From: Prorocentrum cordatum
Taxonomy: Eukaryota > Sar > Dinophyceae > Prorocentrales > Prorocentraceae
Length of the DNA stretch: 64,000 nt
NCBI GenBank assembly: GCA_963575745.1
Contig: CAUYUJ010007224.1
Span: forward strand, 492,501 to 556,500
Direction: 5' to 3'
The position numbers and the translations under genes were made by a program. The notes below the pieces were generated by a model that saw nothing but the letters and a program-made list of their open reading frames with translations, made no database searches and was not told the origin of the DNA. Positions 53,831 to 63,079 of this stretch are shown in pieces. Positions within the stretch are counted from its first letter, which is position 1; the number at the start of each line of letters is the position of its first letter.

Positions 53831-53964
53831 AAAAGAAGGAGATGCCAGAACCCTTCAACAATGAATGGAATATCGGTGATTTTCAAGTGCCTGAAGGTAT
53901 TTCCAAGGTATTTCCAAGGGGCTCAAGGGCCTGGCCAGAAGGTTAGCTCTCATTCGTCTTCTGA

Positions 53965-55200
53965 TTGCATTCGTTGTACTGCGCTCTAATTTCTTCTGCC
54001 CCGATCAGGATAGCTCTGTTATCTGGTGCCGGCAATATTACGGCAGCGTTGAGTCACGCCCGGATGGAAGGGACACCTTTTGGAGGTGGCGTGAAAGACG
54101 AGATTGGGAGCGGGATGTACGTCAGCGTCTGTTCAGCCCACTCCACCAGATGGACGATTTCGATTCTTCTCCGTGAACCACGCCCGGAAGTCCTTCCTAT
54201 CTCCACGCCTGTTCCATCGGTCTTGGACACTCCGTCAGAGGCTCTCCCAGCGCAATCTGTTCAGTCGGCCACGCTCGAGCAGATTGCAGACATTTTGGAG
54301 AAGGAGGTACAGCCCCTACGAAAGGCAATGTCCGGGGTCCAACGACCATTGGCAGATTTGGGAATGACATTCGAGGCCGGGATGGGAGCGACCGACACGA
54401 GGATCGAAGACACCGAGAGCCGTCTCACGAACCTGGAGAACACCGCTCCGAAGATACCAGAGGCCTCTTATGCGGAATCCCAGACAAGCGAGGACATCTG
54501 GATCCACATCAAAGCGTTGGAGGACGATCTCGGGGGGCTGAAGATCATCCCCTCCATGGACACAGGGACGGCAGAGAAGGACAAGATGGTGGTGCTCGGG
54601 GGGCTGCAGTCGCTGATCTTGGTGAAGTCACGCGCTGGATCATAGACAAGCTGTGGAAGGGCTACGATCCACAGACCGAGGAGGTTTACGTGAAAAGGCG
54701 AGTTCGGCGGGATCGCCCTCGCGGACTTCGCGTCGACTGGGGACAGGGATTCGGCGGTCAAAATTTTCCGGATGGCTGCCTTCAAAGAAGGTGGCAGTCC
54801 CGCTTGGACAAAATCAGATCAATCCATTATTCAACGCGTGTTAACCCCCTTCTTATTCGGCGCGAAGCATCTCAGTGAGGGCACGACGCGAAGGATGTTT
54901 GGGTGGACCCCAGGCCGGCAAAATGTATTTGGGCACCGAAGCCGCCATACATGCCACCATCGAGAACGGGAGCTTCAAGGTGGAGTACGGCCGGGGGTGG
55001 AATGAGTGGTTAACGGATCCGGAATTCCTTGGCCTCTCCAGCGTCATCGCCAAGATGCCCGGCAAACTCGACAAGTTCTCTTCCACAGGCATTGGGAAGA
55101 CTGGGGCAAAGGTGGCCAAGCCGATTGGGGAGGGCAAGGGACCGCCAAGGGCTGCGTGAGTCGTGGTAGCCGCGGCCACCGCGAGTAGGGAGCACGACGG
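53965..55200 (+). pseudogene. LINE ORF1 relic with coiled coil
   Basis: The first frame (53965-54645, 226 codons) has a helical stretch ATLEQIADILEKEVQPLRKA..MGATDTRIEDTESRLTNLEN, likely a coiled coil, then AEKDKMVVLGGLQS. A frameshift near 54600 leads to EVTRWIIDKLWKGYDPQTEE. Another near 54695 leads to ALADFASTGDRDSAVKIFRM and GSPAWTKSDQSIIQRVLTPF. A third gives GKMYLGTEAAIHATIENGSF, KVEYGRGWNEWLTDPEF and a stop near 55159. Coiled coil, VxGG, F.s..RD, W.K.D and veyG.gW blocks are what I recall of dinoflagellate LINE ORF1 proteins, presumed RNA-binding. Inactive. Confidence 0.65.
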
Positions 55201-55354
55201 CACTTCGGAGTTTCACCGCATACCGTTTCACAACACGGTGACCTGGGTGTTTTTTTTCCTCATCGTGCTCATCGCGCTCCTCGCGAATTCGTACCGAACA
55301 AAGAAAACCAGGTCATTACAAGCATCCGCAAATTTGACGACCGAGCACAGCATG

Positions 55355-55457
55355 CCGTCTTGCTTCTTGGAATGTCAAGTCACTGGGCGTAGCCACTGAT
55401 TCCACAACGTTGGAACACATTCTCATGATTATGCGAGCGAAGCCCATTGGTATGAAA
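55355..55457 (+). pseudogene. LINE endonuclease start, cut off by an array
   Basis: ASWNVKSLGVATDSTTLEHI then LMIMRAKPIGMKHL: the SWNV opening of an EEP endonuclease, about 200 bp after ORF1. The homology stops at about 55457, where CTTGGGATATCTTGAGCC repeats begin. Confidence 0.6.
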
Positions 55458-55710
55458 CATCTTGGGATATCTTGAGCCATCTTGGAGGTCATCTTGGGCT
55501 CTCCCAGGCGCTCTTAGAGTCATCTAAATCAGCGCCCCCCCCCCCAAGAGGCCAGCATGTGGCTACAACCTTGGTAAAATCAATGGTGTGGCATTATCGC
55601 CGAGGCCCCTTGGAACATCTTGGGTGTCCCTGGGGGATCTCTTGGGGCTTCTTGGGGGTCTCTTGGGAGCCTGTTGAGGGTATCCTGGGGGCCTCTAGGA
55701 GCTTCCTGAC
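55455..55710. repeat. degenerate CTTGGG array truncating the LINE
   Basis: CATCTTGGGATATCTTGAGC and CTTGGGGCTTCTTGGGGGTC units with a C10 run near 55532. Confidence 0.8.
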
Positions 55711-56181
55711 AGTGAGTCTGGAGTGGGTGTCATGCATCCTGGTTCGCGTTGATCGAAACCATTGCCTCTGCACTTACATTGTTGGTCGTTATCCAACAAA
55801 ACGCCCGTTCGATGTTATGCACCCCTTGTGTTATTGTGTTTCCGGGTCAAACGCTGGTATCTGTTCTGTGTTGGCAGTGCTCGGTGGCACAAGCCCCTTC
55901 CCCCGGCTCCCCCAGTTGACGAAGCCAGGGCTTCGTGCTGGTCGAACCTGCAACCGCTTCTTTGTGAGGGTGGGGGTGTGGGGGGTTTCTGGGCGCGAAG
56001 TGGGGCGTAAGGTTTGCGGAGGCTGGGGGCAGCGTTCCTTATTCCCCCCTCTCTCCCTCCACCACCCCGAATCCTTCCACCCACCGCCCTCCTTCCTGCC
56101 CCTCCCTGCTCCATCCTCCCTCCAATCTCCCTCTTTTCTCATTCGCCCTTTCCTTCATTTGTCTTCCGCAGACACTCTGGC
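55711..56181. other. no gene recognised; pyrimidine-rich 56040-56175
   Basis: 55711-56040 is mixed sequence. 56040-56175 is CT-rich and ends TTGTCTTCCGCAG, resembling a splice acceptor just before the possible spliced-leader relic. Confidence 0.4.
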
Positions 56182-56201
56182 CCGAGCAATTCTGGCTCAA
56201 G
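56182..56201 (+). other. possible relict of the dinoflagellate spliced leader
   Basis: CCGAGCAATTCTGGCTCAAG differs from the last 21 bases of the known dinoflagellate leader by one deletion and two substitutions; the terminal TGGCTCAAG is exact. Relict leaders mark mRNAs that were reverse-transcribed back into the genome. No recognisable gene follows, and one short match in 64 kb could be chance. Confidence 0.3.
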
Positions 56202-56261
56202 GCCTCGAGTTGTCCAGGGCGGCGGATCCCACTTCTTGTAAATACCCAGACATATCCGACG

Positions 56262-56375
56262 TCTTGATTGTTCAACGCGGGGCTCCAGGAAGTCATGACC
56301 CTTTCCCCAGGGCCAGTTCTTCATCCTGTGCCGTCGTTTGACGGCCTGGGGCCCTGCGAGGGCTCCTGGACCCCA
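56262..56375 (+). repeat. F3 half copy
   Basis: CGTCTTGATTGTTCAACGCG..CCAGGAAGTCATGACCC..TTCATCCTGTGCCGTCGTTT..GACGGCCTGGGGCCC parallels 4368-4490 and 60868-60975. Confidence 0.65.
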
Positions 56376-56837
56376 AAGGAATATTGACGGCCCGTGGCGT
56401 GGCGAAGGCCCCAGGAACCCGATAAAACAAGCAGAGATCTTCCGCAGGCGATTGTTCAGCGCCAGTTCCCGAGGAACGCCCGGAACTCGGGGCACATTCC
56501 CCAGGGGTCCATACCTCGGGCGGGGCTGGGACGAGGATCAGTCCGCTCCACATGGCTTCCTGAACGCTCTCAGGGCGTTGCGGAACGCTCCGAGAAGGCT
56601 GCCGCGCCCGAGACATCCTCCGGAGCCGCCGGACCTCAGAGATTCTCGACGTGCCCTCACCCGAATGGATCTTCGCCCTCGCTTTGTCTCCGTGCCCCTC
56701 CAAGTCGGGGTCGGGCCTGGGGTCGCCGCACCCTGCAGTCACTGGCTGCCGTGCCTGTTCCACGACCGCGGGGGCCCGGAGGTCCGCCTCGACGCAGAAG
56801 CGGGCTCGAGCACGCGGCATGCCACGGCCAGAGCACC
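56376..56837. other. no gene recognised
   Basis: Open in three frames (up to 200 codons plus, 187 minus) without domain-like pattern. Confidence 0.4.
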
Positions 56838-56925
56838 AGGCCCCGTCTTTCTGCATCCCGTGTCGAGCCCTGTCGATCTGTGGTGGCCCCAGGGCCCGAA
56901 GCCGGGCGAAAAAGCGCCCGTCGTT
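56838..56925 (+). repeat. dispersed repeat F9, partial
   Basis: GGCCCCGTCTTTCTGCATCC..TCGATCTGTGGTGGCCCCAG; relatives at 2735, 14164 and 59935-60640. Confidence 0.65.
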
Positions 56926-57004
56926 CTGAAAGAATTCTAACGCCGGGAGCTGAGGGTTGAGGGTCTCGAAGTGTTTTCACGACGCGAGCATGTCTGGGAT
57001 ACAC

Positions 57005-57212
57005 GCCTCCACAATGGGGTCCGAGCAGATGGGGTCGCGCTGCATCACGGATGCATCGCCAATGCTGCTCGATGCGGAGCCTGATTTGTTCCGCGCTGGC
57101 GTCGCCGATGCACCGCCAGCGTCGCCGATGCATCGCTGATGCATCGCTGATGCATCGGCGATGCATCGGCAATGCATGGGCGATGCGGCGCGATCCTCCG
57201 ATGCCATCTACA
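57005..57212. mobile_element. foldback F1, copy 4
   Basis: GGGGTCCGAGCAGATGGGGT..GATGCATCGCC opposite GGCGATGCGGCGCGATCCTC and CGATGCCATCTA. The centre has expanded GATGCATCGCTGATGCATCG repeats. Confidence 0.75.
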
Positions 57213-57330
57213 GTCAAGGCGCTGGAATGTGGGCCGCCTTGGGCTCAGGATGGGCTCCGGTTTCTGGGCCGGTCCTTAGATCCAGGTCGGGGCACTCATC
57301 CGTGGCCGCCGCTCGCTTTGGCCAGAAAAG
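57209..57330 (+). repeat. dispersed repeat shared with 3535-3625 and 50700-50810
   Basis: CAGTCAAGGCGCTGGAATGT..CCTTGGGCTCAGGATGGGCT..TCCAGGTCGGGGCACTC. Confidence 0.65.
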
Positions 57331-57645
57331 CGCTGTCGTTCCTCACTCGGTGTCCCTTCTGGTAGCACGATGGTTCAGGGGTGACGATACAGGGTGGCAG
57401 GCATAGGAGGGGCGCAGCGACCCCCAGTGGCCCACTGATCGCCGAGGGGGTTCTGACAGCCTCACCTGCCTGGCCTCTCGCCGATTGGTCGGCGACGTAT
57501 CGCCTATTCCTGGTCGATGTCCCCCCCCCCTCTCCCTGTGCCAGTCCCGCCCCTATCGCTGCCCTTCAGCAAGGGGAGGGCCTGCAGGGTCTCGCCGCGG
57601 GACGCCCAGTGGCCGTGGCCAGTCGCGGCCAGGTGAAGGCCGAGG
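57331..57645. other. no gene recognised
   Basis: GTGGCCCACTGATCGCCGAG (57428) resembles about 9128. Nothing else seen. Confidence 0.4.
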
Positions 57646-58200
57646 GCGAGGAGGAGTGCGAGGAGGAGGAGCAGGAGGACGAGGAGCAGGACAGAGGGCG
57701 AAGAGGAGGAGAAGGAGGAGGAGGAGGACGAGGAGGAGGAGGAGGAGGAGGAGGAGGAGGAGAAGGACGAGGAGGAAGAAGAGGAGAAGGAGGAGGAGGA
57801 GGAGGAGGAGGGGAGGAGGAGGGAGGAGAGAGGAGAGAGGAGAGAGAGAGAGGGAGAAGGGGTCGAGGAGGAGAGGAGGACGAGGGGGAGAGAGGGAGAA
57901 GGGGGGGAGGAGAGGAGGAGGAGGAGGAGAGAGGAGGAGGAGGAGGAGGAGGAGGAGGAGGGGCGGAGGAGGAGGAGGAGGAGGAGGAGGAGGAGGAGGA
58001 GGAGGAGGAGGAGGAGGAGGAGAGGAGTTGGAGGAGGAGGAGGAGGAGGAGGAGGAGGAGGAGGAGGAGGTGAGGAGGAGGAGGAGGAGGAGGTGGAGGA
58101 GGAGGAGGAGGAAGACGAGGAGGAGGATGACAAGGAGGAGGAGGAAGAGGAGGGCGGAGAAGGGCGAGGGCGAGGAGTGCGAGGAGGAGCAGCAGGAGGG
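57646..58200. repeat. GGA triplet tract, ~550 bp
   Basis: The longest GGA tract here, with GAGAGAGGG islands (about 57820-57905). Confidence 0.97.
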
Positions 58201-58316
58201 CGTGCATCATGACGGGCGACGAGGGCAGTAGTAGGAGCCCCCTCTTATCTTTACTTTTCAATGACTGTACCTGGACCCCATCCTGGAGGCCTCCTGATTG
58301 ATACACAGACGTCAGC

Positions 58317-58905
58317 CAGCAGAGTGCTCGACCTGTCCGCGCGGCCCGCGCCGGCGCGGCGATGCCGAGCCAGCTCGTGCTGAGCGTACGGGAGCGGGCC
58401 CCGCCCGAACTGAGCCGCGGTTGTCGAAGACGAAGAAACGGCACAAAGATAAGCTTTGGGCGTTCAGCGCGGATTTCTTCGATCTGCGCTGGACCCGCCT
58501 GGCGGCGCCTCCAACGCAGCCCCTGGCGCGCTCCGCGCGCCAGGGAGGGGGTCCAGCGCCGATCCAAGAAATCCGCGCGGACCTCCGAGAAATCATATGT
58601 TAATGCAGTTGTTTGGTCCTCCAGGCTGGCGCACCCCAGACCCGTCGCCGACGCGGGCGTCCAACGGCCTGCCGAGCTGCGCCGCGTCCACCTGGGAGGT
58701 GAGTCAGCCACACGCAATCCAGGAATCGAGGTTCGAGGGTCGAGGTTTTCGGGCGCGTTCGTCGGTTCTCGGCGCTTTTTCGGCCTCGGGATGCTCTCAG
58801 CAGCTGCGCCTCGCCGAGGGTGTTCCGGAGGTGCCCAGAGCGTGCCGAACGGCCGCCGCAGAGCAGAAGGCATGGCGCGGAAACCCACACGTGCTCGCGT
58901 CGTGA
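58317..58905 (+). CDS. candidate host gene, three exons, one intron an F2 element
   Basis: Exon 1 (to 58419): MPSQLVLSVRERAPPELSR. Exon 2 (58625-58698): WRTPDPSPTRASNGLPSCAA then STWE. Exon 3 (58801-58905): QLRLAEGVPEVPRACRTAAA, EQKAWRGNPHVLAS and stop TGA at 58903. Intron 1 (58420-58624) is F2 copy c, G|GTTGTC to CCAG|GC. Intron 2 (58699-58800) has a strong donor GGGAG|GTGAGT and acceptor CTCTCAG|CAG. Splicing gives one frame through all three exons. The ATG at 58362 is used as a minimal start; the frame is open further upstream to about 58317, so the N-terminus is uncertain. I recognise no domain and suggest no function. Small size and lack of known homology keep confidence moderate. Confidence 0.4.
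58420..58624 (+). mobile_element. foldback F2, copy c (introner candidate)
   Basis: Core: CAGCGCGGATTTCTTCGATC..GCGCTGGACCC versus the complement of GGGTCCAGCGCCGATCCAAG and AAATCCGCGCGGAC, about 31 of 34 matching. Outer pairing GAAGACGAAGAAACGGCA with GCAGTTGTTTGGTCCTCC. It lies between two in-phase open frames. Confidence 0.65.
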
Positions 58906-58940
58906 AAAATCTGGACGGGATGTTTTAGCCTTTTTGGGGT

Positions 58941-59075
58941 TCCGGGGGCACTTACTACCGGGCTACGGGACAGTCCACAAGAACAATTCGGAGTGGAAAA
59001 AAAAACCTGCCGCGGGACAGGGGTCGGGACTTCCTGGGCCCCCGTAGCACATGAATCAGGACATCGCATGTCTGG
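58941..59075 (-). repeat. F3 half copy, minus strand
   Basis: CTACGGGACAGTCCACAAGA..GTCGGGACTTCCTGGGC..AGGACATCGCATGTCTGGG, ending at the F3 centre and touching F1 copy 5. Confidence 0.6.
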
Positions 59076-59085
59076 GCTACCACAC

Positions 59086-59272
59086 GGGGTTCGAGCAGAT
59101 GGGGTCGAAGGATCTCTCCACCTTGCCGATGCGTCGGCGATGCGGCTCGATGCGGAGCCCAATGTTCTCCACGTCGGTGTCGACGATGCATCGCCGACGT
59201 CGACGATGCATCGGCGATGCGGTGCGATCCTCCGATCCCATCTAATTACTCGGACCCCGCTTGGGAGGCCTC
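59086..59272. mobile_element. foldback F1, copy 5
   Basis: GGGGTTCGAGCAGATGGGGT and CGAAGGATC opposite GATCCTCCGATCCCATCTAA..CGGACCCC, centre CGACGATGCATCGCCGACGT, end GGGAGGCCTC. Confidence 0.8.
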
Positions 59273-59780
59273 TAGAAAGAGATACCCTTAAACGGAGTGA
59301 TCTTTGGTCCGCGGCTTTCGGGGGTCGCGGGGGGGGGCTAAACCCAAGCACGCAAGCCCTCGTCGTATAGCCTGAAATGACCCGCAGGCCGCGCACAAAA
59401 GTTCACTCTTGCCTAGACTCACTCTCACGTGAAGCCGAGGTGATGGACCTCCCCGACGGCCTGGACGACGGCGCGCGCTGCAGCCGATCCGCCCTCGGCG
59501 AGCGTGAACGCGCAGCGAACACCGCCTGCGCCGGCGCCGCCACGGGCGAGAATGGCGGCGCTGCCGTCGTCCTCCAGCTCGAGCCTCACATCGACGACCG
59601 CATGCTCGTGGACGTCGACGGCACGCGCGGCAGCTGGCCGCGCCCCGACCAGTGCGCAGGCGTTGGGAGCAGGAAGCGAAGCGCACCACCACCGCCACCA
59701 CCATCTGAGGGGATTGCGGACGAGCTGACATGTGGGATTCGGGTGTGCACGATGGCCCGCGAGAGCGCCCGCAACCGTGT
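59273..59780. other. no gene recognised
   Basis: Frames open on both strands (59377-59853 plus). No domain seen. Confidence 0.4.
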
Positions 59781-59781
59781 A

Positions 59782-59850
59782 CACCACCACCACCGCCACG
59801 ACCACCACCACCACCACGACCACCACCACCACCACCACCACCACCACCCC
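59782..59850. repeat. CCA trinucleotide tract
   Basis: About 22 CAC/CCA units with three GACC interruptions. Confidence 0.95.
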
Positions 59851-59934
59851 TGACCACCCTCTACCTCCCCTATGAGGTCCGACAACGCAGAAACATGGCA
59901 GCACCGTGAAAAATCACGACCAGAGCCTGAGCCA

Positions 59935-60640
59935 TTTCTCTGCGCCGCTTCTCGAGCTGGATCTATAGCTGTGAGGCTCCCAGGGCTCGAACAGAAACCT
60001 TTGACGAAGATACGCCCAGCTCGAAAACACTGAGGCGCCAGGATCTCAGGGTCCATGATCCAGGTGGTGCTGTTGGTGATGCGTTTCCTTCCCTCAGATC
60101 TGACGTTGCGGCAAACAAATCCACATCGCAGAAAATACACTGGAGCCTTAGGACCCCGTCTTTTTGCGCCACTGCTCGAGTTGGATATCGATATGTGAGG
60201 CTCCCAGGGCCAAAGAAGTTTGACGAAGACGCCCGGCTCGAAGAAGCTGAGACGCTAGGATCTCAGGGTCCACCTTCCAGGTGAGCGATGCAGGACAACG
60301 GGGTCGTTTGCACCGACATTGACGCGTAAGCTGCCCGCGTAAGGTCGCGCGTGAGCGCCCTCGTCTCCAAAGTGGCGTGCCGCGCTGGCGGCCCGCGTAA
60401 GCCGCGGCGTGAGATCGCTACGCATGTTCGCGCAAGACCCGTTTCTTTTCGTCGCTCATGTGGTCTCGGTGGTTGTTCTTTTCCTTCAGATATGACGTTG
60501 CCCCAAAAATGCGACATCGCCAAGAGAAAACACCACCCGAGCCCCTGACCCCATTGTCCGACATCAATTACGTAATTCTTGAGACGGACATCGATTTGTG
60601 GGGGCCCGGGGGCCAGAACAACCCGACGAAAACGCTTGGT
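59935..60640 (+). repeat. F9 elements: two adjacent copies and a third partial
   Basis: Copy 1 (59935-60061) and copy 2 (60092-60280) share TTTCTGCGCC.CTGCTCGAG, GTGAGGCTCCCAGGGC, GACGAAGA..CGCCC.GCTCGAA and AGGATCTCAGGGTCCA. The third (60490-60640) shares GATATGACGTTGCCCCAAAA and GGACATCGAT.TGTGGGGGCC. Ends of copies 1-2 pair with their starts. Splice-like signals stand between them: CCAG|GTGGTG to CCTCAG|AT and CCAG|GTGAGC to CTTCAG|AT. Confidence 0.65.
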
Positions 60641-60867
60641 GCGAACAAGAAGTCGGGGGCGGCAAAGAGGGGGGTGATGACCAGGGGAGTGTGGATATCA
60701 TGGCGGGGGCCATGATGTCTCCCCAGATTTGCGCCTCTTCTTCTTTCAAGACGTCCCCGGGCCCTCCCCCGGGCCGCGCACGTGCCGGCGGCCATGCGCG
60801 CCCCCCCCACTCTTGGACGCCCCCCTCCTTGGATGCCCCCGACACAGTCCCTGAGACTCCGACGTCG

Positions 60868-60975
60868 TGATTTTGTTCAATACGGGGTCCCCCGAAGTTT
60901 CGGCCCATTCCCCAGGACCGTCTTTTCCTCCCGAGTCGTTCTTGGACGGCCCCGAGGCCGGGCGAGGGACCCGAC
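60868..60975 (+). repeat. F3 half copy
   Basis: GTTCAATACGGGGTCCCCCG..CCATTCCCCAGGACC..CTCCCGAGTCGTTCTTGGAC..CCCGAGGCCGGGCGAGGG. Confidence 0.65.
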
Positions 60976-61070
60976 AGGGGCCGAAGTCCGCGAAACGCCC
61001 TCCTCCTTGACTTTTGGCATCTTTTCCATGCGCTGGACCTCTGGGGCTGCAGCGCCCGGATCCCAGGGTG

Positions 61071-61229
61071 CCCCCGAAGGCGCGGCGGGCCCCGCGCCCG
61101 CCCGCGCCGCCGCGAGCGGCGGGGGCGGCCCTGCCGCGGGCCTCGGGCTGCCCCCGAAGGCGCGGCGGGCCCCGCGCCCGCCCGCGCCGCCGCGAGCGGC
61201 GGGGGCGGCCCTGCCGCGGGCCTCGGGCT
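61071..61229. repeat. perfect 80-bp direct duplication in GC-rich block
   Basis: CCCCCGAAGGCGCGGCGGGC starts at 61071 and 61151; 79 consecutive bases match. Very recent or an assembly artefact. Confidence 0.97.
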
Positions 61230-61361
61230 CGGGCCGCCGCGCCCCGGCGGCGAGGGCAGCGCCGCGGCGCCCGGGGCGCCGCGCGCGCCGCCCGCGCGGG
61301 GGGGGCTCGGCGCCGCGGCCTCGGCGGGCGCGGGCGCGGCGGCGGAGGGCTCGGCGCTCGC

Positions 61362-61566
61362 TCCTCCTCCTCCTCCTCCTCCTCGCTCCTCCTCCTTCTC
61401 CTCCTCGCTCCTCCTCGTTCCTCCCCCTCCTCCTCCTCCTTCTCCCCCTCGCTCCTCCTCGCTCCTCCTTCCTCCTCCTCCTCCTCCTTCCTCGCTCCTC
61501 CTCCTCCTCGCTCCTCCTCGCTCCTCGCTCCTCCTCCTCCTCCTCCTCCTCCTCCTCCTCCTCCTG
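61362..61566. repeat. CCT tract with CTCG interruptions
   Basis: CCT units with CGCTCCTC interruptions and repeats of that interruption. Confidence 0.95.
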
Positions 61567-61960
61567 AGCTCGGGGTCGCTCGGACGCGTGCGTTTTTTCT
61601 CTCGGCGAGGACCCTCGAGGAGCATCCTGGGTCACCGCGGTGCACATGCGTGCGCCGGCGAGATCGGAGCATGCCCGGGGAATGGACGTCCGAGCGATGG
61701 CCAGTGACGGGCGGGGCCCTGAGGACGAGGTGCCTCAAGCAATATACTGTAAATTCACGCCCATGCCTCAGGGCTCGGCGCTCGATGCAGTCCCAAGATG
61801 GGGTCCTGAGGGGTGGGGTCCGAAGGGTCTACAATCCAGGGTCTGGCCCCGCCCCTCCCTCATGCTGATGCCAGCGGCTCCCTCCGCCCCTGCGCGATGG
61901 GCCCCCCCTCCCCCCCTGTCGGTGCGGGGTGGTGGGTGGTGGTGGTGGTCGGGCCCTCCT
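61567..61960. other. no gene recognised
   Basis: About 61710-61790 is weakly similar to 7815-7890. Nothing else. Confidence 0.4.
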
Positions 61961-61965
61961 AGGAG

Positions 61966-62190
61966 CAGGAGGAGGAGGAGGAGGAGGAGGAGGAGGAGGA
62001 GGAGGAGGAGAAGGAGGAGCAGGACAAGGACGAAGACGAGGAGGAGGAGGAGGAGGTGGAAGATGAGGAGGAGGAGAAGGAGGAGAAGGGCTTTGCAGAC
62101 GACGAGGAGGAGCCAGAGGGAGGGATGAGGAGGGGGACGGAGGAGGAGGGGGAGGAGGAGGAGGATCGAGGATCGAGGATCGAGGATGCA
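61966..62190. repeat. GGA tract ending in GGATCGA repeats
   Basis: GGA units to about 62160, then three GATCGAG units (62163-62186). Confidence 0.95.
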
Positions 62191-62392
62191 GGGGAGTCCG
62201 CGGTCGACCACGCCGCCGCGGCCCCGCGCGCGCCCTCGCCAGGCGCGCGTCGGACACTATCAGGTGCTTGAGAGGGCGCGAGGCGTGCCGCAGCAGGCGG
62301 CACCCTTCCCCTCGCTACCACTCCAGGGCAGAATATCTCTGCGGGGGGAGGGACGTTGGTCAACCTCCCCCCGAACCATGAACTCCCACAGG
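62191..62392. other. no gene recognised
   Basis: GC-rich, then unique sequence up to the stop of the minus-strand LINE ORF. Confidence 0.4.
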
Positions 62393-63079
62393 TCAAGCTC
62401 GAACAGCACGACGGTTGCCATCAGCTGCTCGTCGAACCTTGGGCACCTTTCCTCCGTTCGGGGACCACGCACCATCTGGCCAGTATTGTCCAGCCTTGGG
62501 TGGCAGCCCCATCTTTAATCGCTTTAATACCGTCTCTCCACTTTGCGCGACCCTGTCTCTGCACTCGTCGGCGAGCAGTGTCAGTCTTCCTCGTCCGTCG
62601 CTGTTGTGAGAGGCCGCCAGCGCACACCTCCAACACCAAAACTGGCCATGGGCGACTGCGATGTGGTGGCTCGGGTGGATCACCTTGTCGTGTATGTCTA
62701 TCATCTCGTTGTTGGGTACTGGTACTGCATGCCCATGATCTGCTCGATGGGTCTCGTAATGTCTTCCAACACAAATGTTATTCTTCACCCAGTCGATCAT
62801 AATGTACTTGCCTGGCGATTTCCAACATTCTCTGCAAACCCACAGGCCCTTCTGCTCGCTCATGTAGTGCCCAGTCTCGTGTTCCAACTGCTGTCTTCGC
62901 TGTCTGGCGGCATGTCTTGGTGCAGGTGGTGGTCGGTCATGCTTTATCGGGTCCACATCCTTGCAGATCTCGAAGTTGATGGCTGCCGCTCGCCTGTGAA
63001 CCTTTCTGAGCAGTCTCTCCGAGTCCGCCAGCTGCTGCACTTCTTGCTTGCTGTCGTGGTGTGGCAATTTCGTTGCCAA
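62393..63079 (-). pseudogene. LINE C-terminal zinc region (minus strand)
   Basis: 228 codons read from TTG at 63079, in a different frame from the RNase H piece just upstream. LLRKVHRRAAAINFEICKDV, then HETGHYMSEQKGLWVCRECW and later HHIAVAHGQFWCWRCALAAS followed by GRLTLLADEC. These are two H..WxCxxC modules, which suggests paired zinc ribbons. It ends GLPPKAGQYWPDGAW and a basic tail. One frameshift near 63070 separates it from RNase H; a sequencing error would be enough to explain it. Confidence 0.6.

Noticed and set aside
55480-55500. Minus-strand spliced-leader-like match (CTTGAGCCATCTTGG)
   Set aside because: Only the last nine leader bases match, and the site is an ordinary unit of a CTTGGG array.
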